DNA of 64,000 nt from Haloprofundus halophilus. Its GTDB lineage: Archaea; Halobacteriota; Halobacteria; Halobacteriales; Haloferacaceae. The notes under the pieces are model-generated. The model did not search any database, was not told the DNA's origin, and was given only the letters and a program-made list of their open reading frames with translations. The translations under genes were made by a program, and so were the position numbers. The stretch lies in NCBI RefSeq assembly GCF_003439925.1, contig NZ_QQRR01000002.1:434001-498000 (forward strand). Direction: 5' to 3'. Positions 53,068-62,229 of the stretch are shown here, in pieces (position 1 is the first letter of the stretch; every line of letters begins with the position of its first letter).

Positions 53068-54227
53068 CGGTCGTGGAGTACGCTGTCGGCGACGTCCTCC
53101 GCTCCTTCGTCGCCGAGCGCGGAGGCCGCCAACAGGTGGCCGCCGAGCGCGGCGGGGCTGATGACCGTGTCCGCACCCGCTCGCTTCAGTTTCGGGATGT
53201 TTCGGCGCTGGGCGGCGGCCGCGACGATGGTCACGTCGGGGTTCATCTGCCGGGCGGTGAGAATCGAGAGCGCGTCCTGGGCGTCGTCGTTCGTCGCGAC
53301 GACGACGGCGCGCGCGTCGGCGACGCCCGCTTTGACCAGCGGTTCCTCGTCGCTCGGGTCGGCGGTGAGGACGGGGACGTCGCGCTCCGTGAGTTCCTGT
53401 GCGCGGGCGGGGTCGGGCGTCACGACGAGGAACTCGCATCTTCCCTGCAGTTCTTCGATAATCGGTTCCGTCAGGTCCCCGTAACCGAGAACGAGAACGT
53501 GGTCTTCGAGGAGTGAGAGCTGTGTGTCTGTCATGCGTCCGAGGGCTCTGGCGAATCGAGCTTCGATGGCTGGCGTCAAAAGCGCCCCGAGGGCGACGGC
53601 GAAACTCGCCGTTCCGGTGAGGAGCACCGAGATGACGAACAGTTTCCCGGCCTGGCTCGCCGGGGTCACGTCGCCGTATCCGACGGTGCTGGCGGTGACG
53701 AGCGTGAAGTAGAACGCGTCGACGATGGTGTCGACGCTTCCGAACTCGTCTCGGAGGGCGTACGTACCGACAGTGCCGTACAGTTGCGCGAGGGCGATAG
53801 CCGCCAGCGCCGCCTGCTGCGTCGTCGTCAGCTCGGTGGGCTTTTCGAAGTGCCGGTGGTTCGCCAGCACCACGAGCAGCGCCAGAAGCGAGAGGACGAC
53901 GAGCGGGTACGCGAGCGGACTCGACTGCAACAGCCCCTGTGCGGCCGAGAGCGGGAGCAGGAGAACCGCGGTGTACCATCCGATGCGGCGGCCGTTGCGG
54001 AGCGCGAACACGCTCGTCAACAGGAGGAAGCCGGTGAACGCGCCGGTGAACGCGGCCGCCTGTTGGACGAACGCCGGGACGTACGCCGCGAGCGGGCCGT
54101 CGACTCCCGGCACGTCGAGACCGAGGATGCCGAACCCGGCGACGCCGGTGATAATCGACAGCATCGCCGCCGCGAACGTGAGCACGACGGCGAGCCGCGC
54201 CCCGAGTCGCTCCCGATTCACCTCCAT
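53052..54227 (-). CDS. Potassium channel with RCK (TrkA_N) domain
   Basis: 391 residues. Four N-terminal hydrophobic helices (to about residue 122) precede a two-helix pore unit with the selectivity filter TVGYGDV (residues 181-187). The RCK domain begins HVLVLGYGDLTEPIIEELQG, a GxGxxT/G nucleotide-binding fold, and extends to about 365. The extra N-terminal helices are unusual compared with minimal MthK-type channels. The last residues, DRSVEP, and the stop codon are the source of the downstream tandem repeat array. It diverges from the TrkA_C gene pair with 116 bp between starts. Confidence 0.93.
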   Translation of the reverse strand: MEVNRERLGARLAVVLTFAAAMLSIITGVAGFGILGLDVPGVDGPLAAYVPAFVQQAAAFTGAFTGFLLLTSVFALRNGRRIGWYTAVLLLPLSAAQGLLQSSPLAYPLVVLSLLALLVVLANHRHFEKPTELTTTQQAALAAIALAQLYGTVGTYALRDEFGSVDTIVDAFYFTLVTASTVGYGDVTPASQAGKLFVISVLLTGTASFAVALGALLTPAIEARFARALGRMTDTQLSLLEDHVLVLGYGDLTEPIIEELQGRCEFLVVTPDPARAQELTERDVPVLTADPSDEEPLVKAGVADARAVVVATNDDAQDALSILTARQMNPDVTIVAAAAQRRNIPKLKRAGADTVISPAALGGHLLAASALGDEGAEDVADSVLHDRSVEP

Positions 54228-54343
54228 ACGACCGCCTTCGTCGGCAACGACACATAAATTCGCCCGAAGTGCGCCGGAGCGGGACAGCCTCCCCCGACGT
54301 ACAGGTTCGGTAGAGGTTTATCCGGTCCGCCTGTGGCGAGGCT

Positions 54344-55594
54344 ATGGTGCAGTCGATACCGGTGGAGGTGCTCCGGGGCCTCTACCTCGGCGTGCTCACG
54401 GGGATCATCCCCGCGCTGGTCTCCGCGGGCCTCGGCTTCGTCTTCAAGTACTTCACCGGCGTCTCCATCCCCGGGTTCGGTGTCGTCGCCTTCGCGCTCG
54501 CTATCGCCGGGGCCAACGGCGGTCTGCTGGCGCTGGCCGACGACAGCCTCACCGAAGGACAGCACGGCGTCGCGCTCACGATCGCTATCCTCGTCGTGCT
54601 GATGCTGTCGCTGTACGCGCACGCGCAGGGCGACAAACTCGGGAGCACGCTCCCGAAGCGCATCACGTTCAAATCGCTCCGCGAGCGGACGCTCTCGGGC
54701 GACGTGGTCGAGTTCGTCGGCGGCCGCCGCCGGGTGACGGTGACCGTCGCCGGCGAGGTCGACGACATCGAGGGCTACCCGCCGCTCTCGCCCGCGCTCC
54801 GCACGGAACTCCGAGACGACGAGTGGGAGTTCCCGGCGGACGTCCCCGTCTCGGAACTCGAAACGCGACTCGCCGAACGACTCCGGACCGACTACGATCT
54901 CGCGGAGGTGGCGGTGTCGCTCGACGAGCAGGCCCGCGCGACGCTCGCGGCCGCGCCGCCGGTCGGCGGTCTCTCGAAGCGTCTCTCGCCGGGCGAACGC
55001 GCCGTCTCCGTCGAGACGCTCGTGCCGACGGGCGTCGCCCGCGGGGAGTCGGTGACGCTCCGGACGGCCGACGGAAACGTCGACGGAACGGTCGTCTCGG
55101 TGAGGACCGGGGAAACGTCGACGTCGAGTCCGCCGACGCCCGACGCCGCCGCCGACGCCGAGTCCGACGACGAGGGTGAGGGCGACGGCGAGGAAAAAAC
55201 GACGGTCGCCCCCGCGGCCCCCGTCGCCGCCGGCGGCGAGGGCCGCCTGACGGTCGCCGTCGACCGCCCCGACGCGGAGGTGTTGCTGTCGACGGACGTG
55301 TCGCAGGCGGTCGTTCGCTCGCGCGGCACCAGACGCGAGTTCGAGCTGACGACGCTGCTGCGCCGGGCGGGTCGGCGCATCCAGCGGCTGTCGGTTCGCG
55401 CCGACAGCGTGCTCGACGGGACGACGCTCGGCGACGCGGGCGTCCGCGACACCTACGACGTCGCCGTCCTCGCGGTCCGTCGCGACCAGTGGCGCTTCGC
55501 TCCGCGCGGTGACACCCACCTGGCGGCGGGCGACGAACTGTTCGTCGTCGGGTCGCCCGCCGCGCTGGCGTCGTTCAAGGAGGTGGTCGCGTGA
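54344..55594 (+). CDS. Membrane-anchored TrkA_C (RCK_C) domain protein, first of pair
   Basis: 416 residues. Three hydrophobic helices occupy residues 10-92 (including IIPALVSAGLGFVFKYFTGV), then comes a region of two weak RCK_C-like folds interrupted by an acidic Asp/Glu/Pro linker (about 255-285). The terminal TrkA_C domain ends GDTHLAAGDELFVVGSPAAL, the characteristic Gly-Asp turn before the last strand. It lacks a pore and nucleotide-binding fold. It overlaps the following homologous gene by 4 bp (GTGA), suggesting an obligate pair, probably a cation sensor or regulator of the divergent K+ channel. Confidence 0.85.
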   Translation: MVQSIPVEVLRGLYLGVLTGIIPALVSAGLGFVFKYFTGVSIPGFGVVAFALAIAGANGGLLALADDSLTEGQHGVALTIAILVVLMLSLYAHAQGDKLGSTLPKRITFKSLRERTLSGDVVEFVGGRRRVTVTVAGEVDDIEGYPPLSPALRTELRDDEWEFPADVPVSELETRLAERLRTDYDLAEVAVSLDEQARATLAAAPPVGGLSKRLSPGERAVSVETLVPTGVARGESVTLRTADGNVDGTVVSVRTGETSTSSPPTPDAAADAESDDEGEGDGEEKTTVAPAAPVAAGGEGRLTVAVDRPDAEVLLSTDVSQAVVRSRGTRREFELTTLLRRAGRRIQRLSVRADSVLDGTTLGDAGVRDTYDVAVLAVRRDQWRFAPRGDTHLAAGDELFVVGSPAALASFKEVVA

Positions 55595-56817
55595 CGGGCG
55601 TTGCGTCTCCGGCGGCCGCCGCGCTGACGCTCCTCCAACTCGCCGGGACGCCCGACGGACCCCTCGGTTCCGAGACCGGTTTCCTCGGCGACGCGTTCTA
55701 CATTCTCGGACTCGCCTTCGCCGCCGCCGCCGTCGCCGCGGCCGGAGCGTTCGGCTACCGTTGGTACTTCCGCGAGCGCCCGCCGCGGGGGCTCACCGTC
55801 CTCGTCGGTCTCTCGGCCGTCGTGCTCTACCTCAACACGGCCAAACTGAGCGATATCGCGCTCGGCAGCGGGAGCGACGACCTGTTTCTCCCCGGCAACG
55901 TGCTGTTCAACCTCGGGGCGCTCGCGGCCGCCACGGTCGCGGCTCCCGTCGGCGCGCAACTCGGCGACACGCTCGCGGCGAACACGTCCGCGTTCTCCGG
56001 GGCCCGCGAACTCGAGGGCGACGTCGGCCGAGTCGTCCGCTCCGTCGGTCGCGTCATCTCCGTGACGCTGCCCGAAGAGATCCAGGATATGGACGAGTAC
56101 GACCCCGTCGCCGACGCGACGAAGGAGTCGCTCGCCGGCAAGACGCTGCTGTTCCCCCGGCGGCTCACCGTCGCCGAACTCCGCGAGCGACTCGTCGCCC
56201 GTCTCCGCGAGGACTACGGCGTCGGCCACGTCGACGTCGACCTCACGGAGGACGGCGACGTCGAGTATCTCGCCGTCGGCAGTCGCCTCGCCGGCATCGG
56301 ACCGACGCTCGCGCCCGGCGGCGTCGCCGTCGCGGTCCGCGGCGACCCGTCGCTCGACGCGAGTCCCGGCGACACGGTGCAGGTGTGGCACGCCGACGAC
56401 GACGGCCCGGCGCGGGTGCTCACCGGCGAGCTCCGCGCGACGACCGACGAGGTGGCGACGCTCGCCGTCGACGAGACGGACGTCGACCGTCTCGACGCGA
56501 CGCAGTCGTACCGACTCGTCACGCTCCCGGTCGACCCAGGAGTCGAACGCCAGTTCGCGGCGCTGCTTCGGACGGTCGAGGAGACGATGGGCGTCGTCTC
56601 CGTCGCCGAGACCGACTCCGGCGCGCACGCCACGGTCGGCGACCTCGCCACGACGGTCGTCGCCGTCCGGCCGCAGAGCGGCCCGGTGGAGGCGATACCG
56701 GCGCGCTCGCGGCGACTGTCCGCCGGTGACACGCTGTACGTCATCGCCCGCCCGGACGAACTCCGCCGCCTCGAACGGACCGTCGGCGCGACCGCGGGCA
56801 CCGCGAGCGACGACTGA
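55591..56817 (+). CDS. Membrane-anchored TrkA_C (RCK_C) domain protein, second of pair
   Basis: 408 residues from GTG 55591. It has the same plan as its upstream partner: three N-terminal hydrophobic helices (about 32-135), then a regulatory region beginning around residue 150, with VAELRERLVARLREDYGVGH parallel to SELETRLAERLRTDYDLAEV of the partner, and a C-terminal RCK_C fold ending RRLSAGDTLYVIARPDELRR. The two look like ancient duplicates that now function together. The stop (TGA at 56815) is followed by a 17-bp tandem repeat that resembles the gene's own last codons. Confidence 0.85.
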   Translation: MTGVASPAAAALTLLQLAGTPDGPLGSETGFLGDAFYILGLAFAAAAVAAAGAFGYRWYFRERPPRGLTVLVGLSAVVLYLNTAKLSDIALGSGSDDLFLPGNVLFNLGALAAATVAAPVGAQLGDTLAANTSAFSGARELEGDVGRVVRSVGRVISVTLPEEIQDMDEYDPVADATKESLAGKTLLFPRRLTVAELRERLVARLREDYGVGHVDVDLTEDGDVEYLAVGSRLAGIGPTLAPGGVAVAVRGDPSLDASPGDTVQVWHADDDGPARVLTGELRATTDEVATLAVDETDVDRLDATQSYRLVTLPVDPGVERQFAALLRTVEETMGVVSVAETDSGAHATVGDLATTVVAVRPQSGPVEAIPARSRRLSAGDTLYVIARPDELRRLERTVGATAGTASDD

Positions 56818-56825
56818 CCGCGACG

Positions 56826-56923
56826 GCGGCCGACTACGAACAGCGACCGACAACGAGCGACGACCGACAACGAGCGACGCCCGACAACGAGCGACGCCCG
56901 ACAACGGCGACGCCCGACTACGA
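56826..56923. repeat. 17-bp tandem repeat after the second TrkA_C gene
   Basis: About six units with core GCGACGCCCGACAACGA (for example 56857-56873, 56874-56890, 56891-56906, 56907-56923) fill most of the gap to samp1. The core resembles the end of the upstream gene (GAGCGACGACTGACC), with the TGA changed to CGA or CCGA. The similarity is weaker than in the icd and K+ channel arrays. Confidence 0.75.
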
Positions 56924-56978
56924 GCGGCGACGGCGCAGGCCCGCAACCCTCATGTCGACTGCGCGGCGAGTAGCGCGC

Positions 56979-57248
56979 ATGCAGTGGAAGCTTTTCGCAG
57001 ACCTCGCGGAGACGGCCGGCACGCGGACCGTTTCGCTCAACGCCGACTGCGACACCGTCGGCGACGCGCTCGACGTACTGCTCTCGTCGCGCCCGGCGCT
57101 CGAATCGCGCGTCCTCGACGACGGCGAGGTGCGCGACCACATCAACGTCCTCCGAAACGGCGAGAACGTCTTCACCGGAGAGGGGCTCGACACACCCGTC
57201 GCCGACGGCGACGAGCTCGCGCTGTTTCCGCCGGTCAGCGGCGGCTGA
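56979..57248 (+). CDS. samp1: SAMP1-type ubiquitin-like small archaeal modifier protein (MoaD fold)
   Basis: 89 residues from ATG 56979. The beta-grasp protein MQWKLFADLAETAGTRTVSL ... ELALFPPVSGG ends in the diglycine needed for UbaA-dependent conjugation. Sequence and length correspond closely to Haloferax SAMP1, including VLRNGENVFTG in the middle. SAMP1 is attached to lysines of target proteins and also supplies sulfur for molybdopterin synthesis as a MoaD-like carrier. It stands alone here; ubaA, MoaE or other partners are not in the window. The longer frame upstream is not needed. Confidence 0.93.
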   Translation: MQWKLFADLAETAGTRTVSLNADCDTVGDALDVLLSSRPALESRVLDDGEVRDHINVLRNGENVFTGEGLDTPVADGDELALFPPVSGG

Positions 57249-57450
57249 CGGGTATCCCCGAGGAGACGACCACCTCGCGGCGTGACTCGACGACGGTCGG
57301 AAGCGAGCCGAAGTGAGTCGACGGCGCGTCCGCTCGAGAGTGTGAACGCCGCGCCGTCTGTTCGCCTCGAAGTGTCGTCTACAGAGCTTCGAGAGAACGG
57401 AGAGAAGGGAGCGTAGAGAGCGTAGAAGGCGTAAAGGGATTCGGCGTCGA

Positions 57451-58287
57451 TTACTCGGGGCGCGGTCGGGCGACGAACAGCGTCTGGACGACGCTGAACG
57501 GGTCGTACACCGACTGGTGGCACTGACAGTACACGCCGTTGGCACCGCCGAACGTCGCCGACGACCCCGTCGTCTTGTAGCCGGGGACGCAGCAGAAGTG
57601 CGTACACTTGTTGAGCCACGCGATGACGCCCTGGGAGGTGCTCGCCTGGAGCCACTGGTTGTTCTGGGCGGCTTCCTCGATGCGCGTGCTCCGAACCATC
57701 TGGACGGGGATGACGTCTTCGGTGTCCTCGGAGCGCCACGTACCGGAGGCCGGCTTACCGACACCTTCCTGTCCGATACCGTTGCCCCACGTCTCGTAGT
57801 CGTCGAGGTCGCTGATGTTGATTCGGTCGCCCTCGGACTTCGCCTCTTGCTGCCAGGCGTACGGCGGCGCGGAGCCCGACAGGAAGTAGTTGTCGCTCTC
57901 GTAGGAGGGGCTGAGGCCTTCGTACGACTCGACGCCGCAGTACTGGAACCACTCGGAGGTGTACGTGGTACCGCCCAGCTGCATCTCGGCGATCTCCACT
58001 TCGACGCCGTTCTGTTCGACGGTCTTCACCTCGGGCCAGACGCCCTTGATGTAACCCTCGTCGTCGATTTCGATGGGGATCTGCGGCATCCCGCGCGGTG
58101 CCGGTCCGGCGACGTTCTCGATGGCGTACGCCTGCGTCGAACCGCCACCCGCACCCGAGGCGTTGGTCGCGGCGTTGATGCTCGTGGTCCCGAGGACCCC
58201 GACGCCCGCGAGAGTAGCGCCGCCGACGACGCCTTTCACGAACCGACGCCGCCCGGATTCAGCGGGATACTTGTCGCTTTCGCTCAT
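57451..58287 (-). CDS. Rieske iron-sulfur protein with Tat signal
   Basis: 278 residues. The N-terminus has a twin-arginine motif GRRRFVKGVVGGATLAGVGV serving as Tat signal or membrane anchor. The Rieske centre is complete: Cys228-Thr-His230 with Cys233, and Cys254-Gln-Cys256-His257 (YCQCHQSVYDPF), so the 2Fe-2S ligands and the disulfide cysteines are all present. Between the anchor and the cluster domain lies a 130-residue insert typical of haloarchaeal Rieske proteins. It should accept electrons from quinol. Cytochrome b genes, usually adjacent, are absent on either side. Confidence 0.9.
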   Translation of the reverse strand: MSESDKYPAESGRRRFVKGVVGGATLAGVGVLGTTSINAATNASGAGGGSTQAYAIENVAGPAPRGMPQIPIEIDDEGYIKGVWPEVKTVEQNGVEVEIAEMQLGGTTYTSEWFQYCGVESYEGLSPSYESDNYFLSGSAPPYAWQQEAKSEGDRINISDLDDYETWGNGIGQEGVGKPASGTWRSEDTEDVIPVQMVRSTRIEEAAQNNQWLQASTSQGVIAWLNKCTHFCCVPGYKTTGSSATFGGANGVYCQCHQSVYDPFSVVQTLFVARPRPE

Positions 58288-58527
58288 ATCTACCCCTTAG
58301 GGTGACCGATAAAAAGACTGACGAAGTGAGCGGGGGCAGCGGCCGTCGTCGCCGACTCGGACCGACCCGCGACGTCGTCAGACATCACTCGTTGCGTTTC
58401 TCGTCTCTTCCCCCTCTCTTCGTTTCGGCGACGAACACAGAATACCATGGAAGATAGTACTCGATTCCGAGGCAATTTTTCGGCGATTGTCGCGGACTTT
58501 TACCCTGTGCCACTCGTACACGTACGC

Positions 58528-61224
58528 ATGAACCTGCACAACCGGACGGTTCGCCAGGACGTCCGCGAACTCGGCGCGTTGCTCGGGGACGTACTGGAGG
58601 CTCAGACGTCGACCGAGGCGTTCGAGACGGTCGAAGAGCTTCGGACGAACGCGATCGGCTACCGGAAGGGCGACGTCGAGTCGAGACAGGAACTGTACGA
58701 CGTGCTCGGTAGACTCCGTTCAGGCGACGAGAGCGTCGTCGCTCGCGCGTTCACGACGTACTTCGAACTCATCAACCTCGCCGAGGAGCGCGAACGCGTC
58801 CGCGCGGTCAGACGCGGGTCGCAGGACGGGACGCTCGACGACAGCCTCGTCGACACCGTCGCCGCCCTCGTCGAAGACGACGCCGACCCCGACACGGTTC
58901 AACGGGTCCTCGACGACGTGCTCGTCGAACCGACGTTCACGGCCCACCCGACCGAGGCCCGCCGAAAGACGGTGAAGTCGAAACTCCGCTCCATCGCGGC
59001 CGACTTGGAGACGCTGGACGAGCGCCGCCTCACCGACCAGGAACGGGAACAGACGTGGCACGAGGTCGACGCGGAGGTGACGAGCCTCTGGCAGACGGCG
59101 CAGGTCCGCAACCGCCGCCCGGAACCGACGGACGAGGCCCGGAACGTCCAGTGGTACCTCGAGAACACGCTGTTCGACGTGACCGGCGAGGTGTACAGCG
59201 AACTCGAAGATATCGTCTCGGAGGCGTACGGCGACGAGGTACGAGTGCCGAAACTGTTCGAGTTCCGCTCGTGGGCCGGTAGCGACCGCGACGGCAACCC
59301 GTACGTCACCGTCGACGTGACCGAGGAGACGCTCGAACGCCAGCGCTCGGTCGTCCTCGACCGCTACCGCAACGCGCTCAAGCGGCTCTCCGGTGTGCTC
59401 AGCCAGGACGGGAGCCGCATCGACGTGGGACCGGCGTTCGAGCAGTCGCTGGAGGCCGACCGCGAGCGACTGCCGGCGACGGCCGAGGAGGCGACGACGC
59501 GCTACCCCGACGAGCCGTACCGCCAGAAACTGAAACTGATGCGCGAGCGCCTCGAACGCGTCGAGGACGTCCGGCCCGACGGCTACGACGACGCGGCCGA
59601 ACTCGCCGCCGACCTCGACGTCATCGCGCAGAGTCTGAAACTGAACGGGGCCGAGCGCGTCGTCTCCGCGTACGTCGAACCGCTGGTGCGACAGGTCGAC
59701 ACGTTCGGCTTCAGCCTGGCGAGTCTCGACCTGCGCGACCACCGCGAGAAACACACGAGCGCCATCGCGGAGGCGCTGGCGGTCGAGGGCATCGAGTACC
59801 GCTCGATGGACGAAGACGAGCGCGTCGAATTGCTCACCGAGGCCGTCCTGCAGGAACAGCCGGTGCTGGACCTCGACGACCTCGAACAGTTCTCCGACGG
59901 GACGAGGCGGGTGCTCCGCCGCTTCCGCAAACTCGGCGACTGGCAGCACGAGTACGGCGCCAGCGCCATCGACACCTACGCCATCTCGATGACCGACGAA
60001 CCGAGTCACGTCCTCGAAGTGCTGTTCCTGGCCGACCAGGCCGGCGTCGTCTCGCTCCCCGACCACTGCGGCATCGACATCGTTCCGCTTCTGGAGACCG
60101 AGTACGCGCTCAACGGCGCGCGCCGCATCATGGGCACGCTGTTCGAGAACGAGGCCTACTCGCAGGCGTTGGCCGCCAGAAACGGCCTCCAGGAGATCAT
60201 GCTCGGTTACTCCGACTCGAACAAGGAGAACGGCTTCCTCGCGGCGAACTGGGACCTCTACAAGAACCAGCGCCGCCTCGCCGAAATCACCGACGAGCAC
60301 GACGTCGAGATGCGGCTGTTCCACGGCCGCGGCGGCTCCATCTCCCGCGGCGGCGGCCCGATGAACCAGGCGATGCTGGCGCTGCCGAACGAGACGGTGT
60401 CGGGGCAGATCAAGTTCACCGAACAGGGCGAGGCCATCGCCGAGAAGTACGCGAACCCGCGCATCGCCGAGCGCAACCTCGAACAGATGCTCGACGCTCA
60501 GATTCGGTCGCGTTACGAGGCGCTGCAGCAACCGAAAGAACACGTCCCCGACGAGTGGGCCGACGCGATGGATACGATGTCCACCGCCGCCCGCGAGGAG
60601 TACCGCGACCTGTTGGAGACCGACGGATTCGTCTCCTACTTCGAGCAGGCGACGCCCATCACGGTCATCGAGGAACTGAACCTCGGCTCTCGTCCCGCCT
60701 CCCGGTCGGGCGAGCGCACCGTCGAGGACCTCCGCGCCATCCCGTGGGTGTTCTCGTGGACGCAGTCGCGCTGCATCCTCCCCGGCTGGTACGCGCTGGC
60801 GACGGGGCTGAACGCCTACCTCGACGACGGCGGCGACGAGGAGACGCTCCGGGAGATGTACGACGAGTGGCCGTTCTTCCGGACGACGCTCGACAACGCG
60901 GCGCTCTCGTTGGCGCGGACGGACCTCGAAATCGCCGCGGAGTACGCCAACCTCGCGGACGCGTCGCTGCGCGCCGAGTTCTTCGGTCGCATCGAGGACG
61001 AGTACGACCGCGCGACCGAACTGGTTCACTCCGTCTCGGAACGCGACTCGCTGCTGAAGCGCGAGTGGCTCGGCGAGAGCCTCCGCCGCCGCAACCCCTA
61101 CGTCGACCCGCTGAACCTGCTGCAGACGCATCTGCTGTCGCAGACGCACCGAACCACCGAAGAGGAGCGGACGCTCCGCCTGACGGTGAAAGGCATCGCC
61201 GCCGGGATGAAGAACACGGGGTAG
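58528..61224 (+). CDS. ppc: Phosphoenolpyruvate carboxylase
   Basis: 898 residues from ATG 58528. Catalytic motifs are FTAHPTEARRKTV (catalytic His), LGYSDSNKENGFLAANW and FHGRGGSISRGGGPMNQAML (glycine-rich loop), with the C-terminal end RLTVKGIAAGMKNTG as in all bacterial-type PEPC. The enzyme carboxylates PEP to oxaloacetate, replenishing the TCA cycle. A TATA-like TTTTAC near 58500 sits about 26 bp before the ATG, so the message is probably leaderless; an ATG at 58447 is upstream of it and unlikely. Length is normal. Confidence 0.96.
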   Translation: MNLHNRTVRQDVRELGALLGDVLEAQTSTEAFETVEELRTNAIGYRKGDVESRQELYDVLGRLRSGDESVVARAFTTYFELINLAEERERVRAVRRGSQDGTLDDSLVDTVAALVEDDADPDTVQRVLDDVLVEPTFTAHPTEARRKTVKSKLRSIAADLETLDERRLTDQEREQTWHEVDAEVTSLWQTAQVRNRRPEPTDEARNVQWYLENTLFDVTGEVYSELEDIVSEAYGDEVRVPKLFEFRSWAGSDRDGNPYVTVDVTEETLERQRSVVLDRYRNALKRLSGVLSQDGSRIDVGPAFEQSLEADRERLPATAEEATTRYPDEPYRQKLKLMRERLERVEDVRPDGYDDAAELAADLDVIAQSLKLNGAERVVSAYVEPLVRQVDTFGFSLASLDLRDHREKHTSAIAEALAVEGIEYRSMDEDERVELLTEAVLQEQPVLDLDDLEQFSDGTRRVLRRFRKLGDWQHEYGASAIDTYAISMTDEPSHVLEVLFLADQAGVVSLPDHCGIDIVPLLETEYALNGARRIMGTLFENEAYSQALAARNGLQEIMLGYSDSNKENGFLAANWDLYKNQRRLAEITDEHDVEMRLFHGRGGSISRGGGPMNQAMLALPNETVSGQIKFTEQGEAIAEKYANPRIAERNLEQMLDAQIRSRYEALQQPKEHVPDEWADAMDTMSTAAREEYRDLLETDGFVSYFEQATPITVIEELNLGSRPASRSGERTVEDLRAIPWVFSWTQSRCILPGWYALATGLNAYLDDGGDEETLREMYDEWPFFRTTLDNAALSLARTDLEIAAEYANLADASLRAEFFGRIEDEYDRATELVHSVSERDSLLKREWLGESLRRRNPYVDPLNLLQTHLLSQTHRTTEEERTLRLTVKGIAAGMKNTG

Positions 61225-61294
61225 TCGGAACGGCTACCTGCGGGTGAACCGCCGAAGAGCAACACTTAGCCTCCCCCCGTTCGACCCGCCTGCA

Positions 61295-62092
61295 ATGAAC
61301 TTCTTCGACCGCTTGGCCGACCGCATCGCGACGGTCGACAGCGTCGTCTCCGTGGGCTTGGACGCCGACCCGTCGCGTATCCCCGAACACCTGCAGGGGA
61401 AGGAGCTGCCGCAGTGGGCGTTCAACCGCCGCATCATCGACGCGACGCACGAACACGCCGCCGTCTACAAGCCGAACGCCGCGTTCTACGAGTCCGAGGA
61501 GGGGTGGCGCTCGCTGCGCGAGACCATCGCCTACGCCGAGGGGAAGGGCGTTCCTATCCTCTTGGACGCCAAGCGCGCCGACATCGGCAACACGACGCGA
61601 CAGTACGCCAAACTGCTCGACGACGTTGACGCCGTCACCGTCAACCCCTACATGGGCCGCGACTCGCTCGAACCGTTCCTCTCGCGGGAGGACAAAGGCG
61701 TGTTCGTCCTCTGTCGAACCTCTAACCCGGGGGCGGCGGACTTACAGGACCTCGAACTCGAAACCGGCGAGCCGCTGTACGAGCGCGTCGCGGCGCTCGC
61801 CGATCTCTGGAACCGCAACGACAACGTCGGGTTGGTCGTCGGCGCGACGGCCCCCGAGGAACTGGAGTCGCTGCGCGAGCAGGTGCCCGAACTTCCCTTC
61901 TTGGTCCCCGGCGTCGGCGCGCAGGGCGGCGACGCCGAAGCGGCGGTGGAGTTCGGCCTCCGAGACGACGGCGTTGGCCTCGTCAACTCCTCGCGCGGCA
62001 TCATCTTCGCCGGCGAGGGCGAAGGGTTCGAGAAGGCGGCCGGACGCGCCGCGCGGCGGATGAAGCGGCGACTCAACGAGTTTCGGTCGTAG
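61295..62092 (+). CDS. pyrF: Orotidine 5'-phosphate decarboxylase
   Basis: 265 residues from ATG 61295. The catalytic tetrad motif DAKRADIGNT lies at residues 91-100, and the phosphate-gripper segments are VGLDADPSRIP near the N-terminus and LVPGVGAQGGD / VNSSRGIIFAG near the C-terminus. The enzyme forms UMP in de novo pyrimidine synthesis. This length is the longer (type 2) subfamily of OMP decarboxylases rather than the 215-residue methanogen type. It is 70 bp after ppc in the same orientation; co-transcription is possible. Confidence 0.95.
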   Translation: MNFFDRLADRIATVDSVVSVGLDADPSRIPEHLQGKELPQWAFNRRIIDATHEHAAVYKPNAAFYESEEGWRSLRETIAYAEGKGVPILLDAKRADIGNTTRQYAKLLDDVDAVTVNPYMGRDSLEPFLSREDKGVFVLCRTSNPGAADLQDLELETGEPLYERVAALADLWNRNDNVGLVVGATAPEELESLREQVPELPFLVPGVGAQGGDAEAAVEFGLRDDGVGLVNSSRGIIFAGEGEGFEKAAGRAARRMKRRLNEFRS

Positions 62093-62229
62093 TCTCGGTA
62101 CTCGACCGGCCGCCGTCCGAAGTGACTGGATGCTGTGCCGACTTCGAGAACGTCTCGCTCTCGTATCCGTCCGCCCGTCCGATTTCTGTCAATAGAGTTA
62201 ATTAATCGCTCGTGGTACACTGCCCTCGG

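Noticed and set aside
54218-55519. Long minus-strand frame opposite the first TrkA_C gene
   Set aside because: It is an Arg/Val-rich antisense frame with no family resemblance; the plus-strand gene has clear membrane helices and an RCK_C fold.
57366-57382. Sixteen bases matching the start of the icd hairpin array (TCGAAGTGTCGTCTAC)
   Set aside because: The match is short, lacks the second hairpin arm, and lies in an intergenic stretch next to unrelated genes. It could be chance in this base composition.
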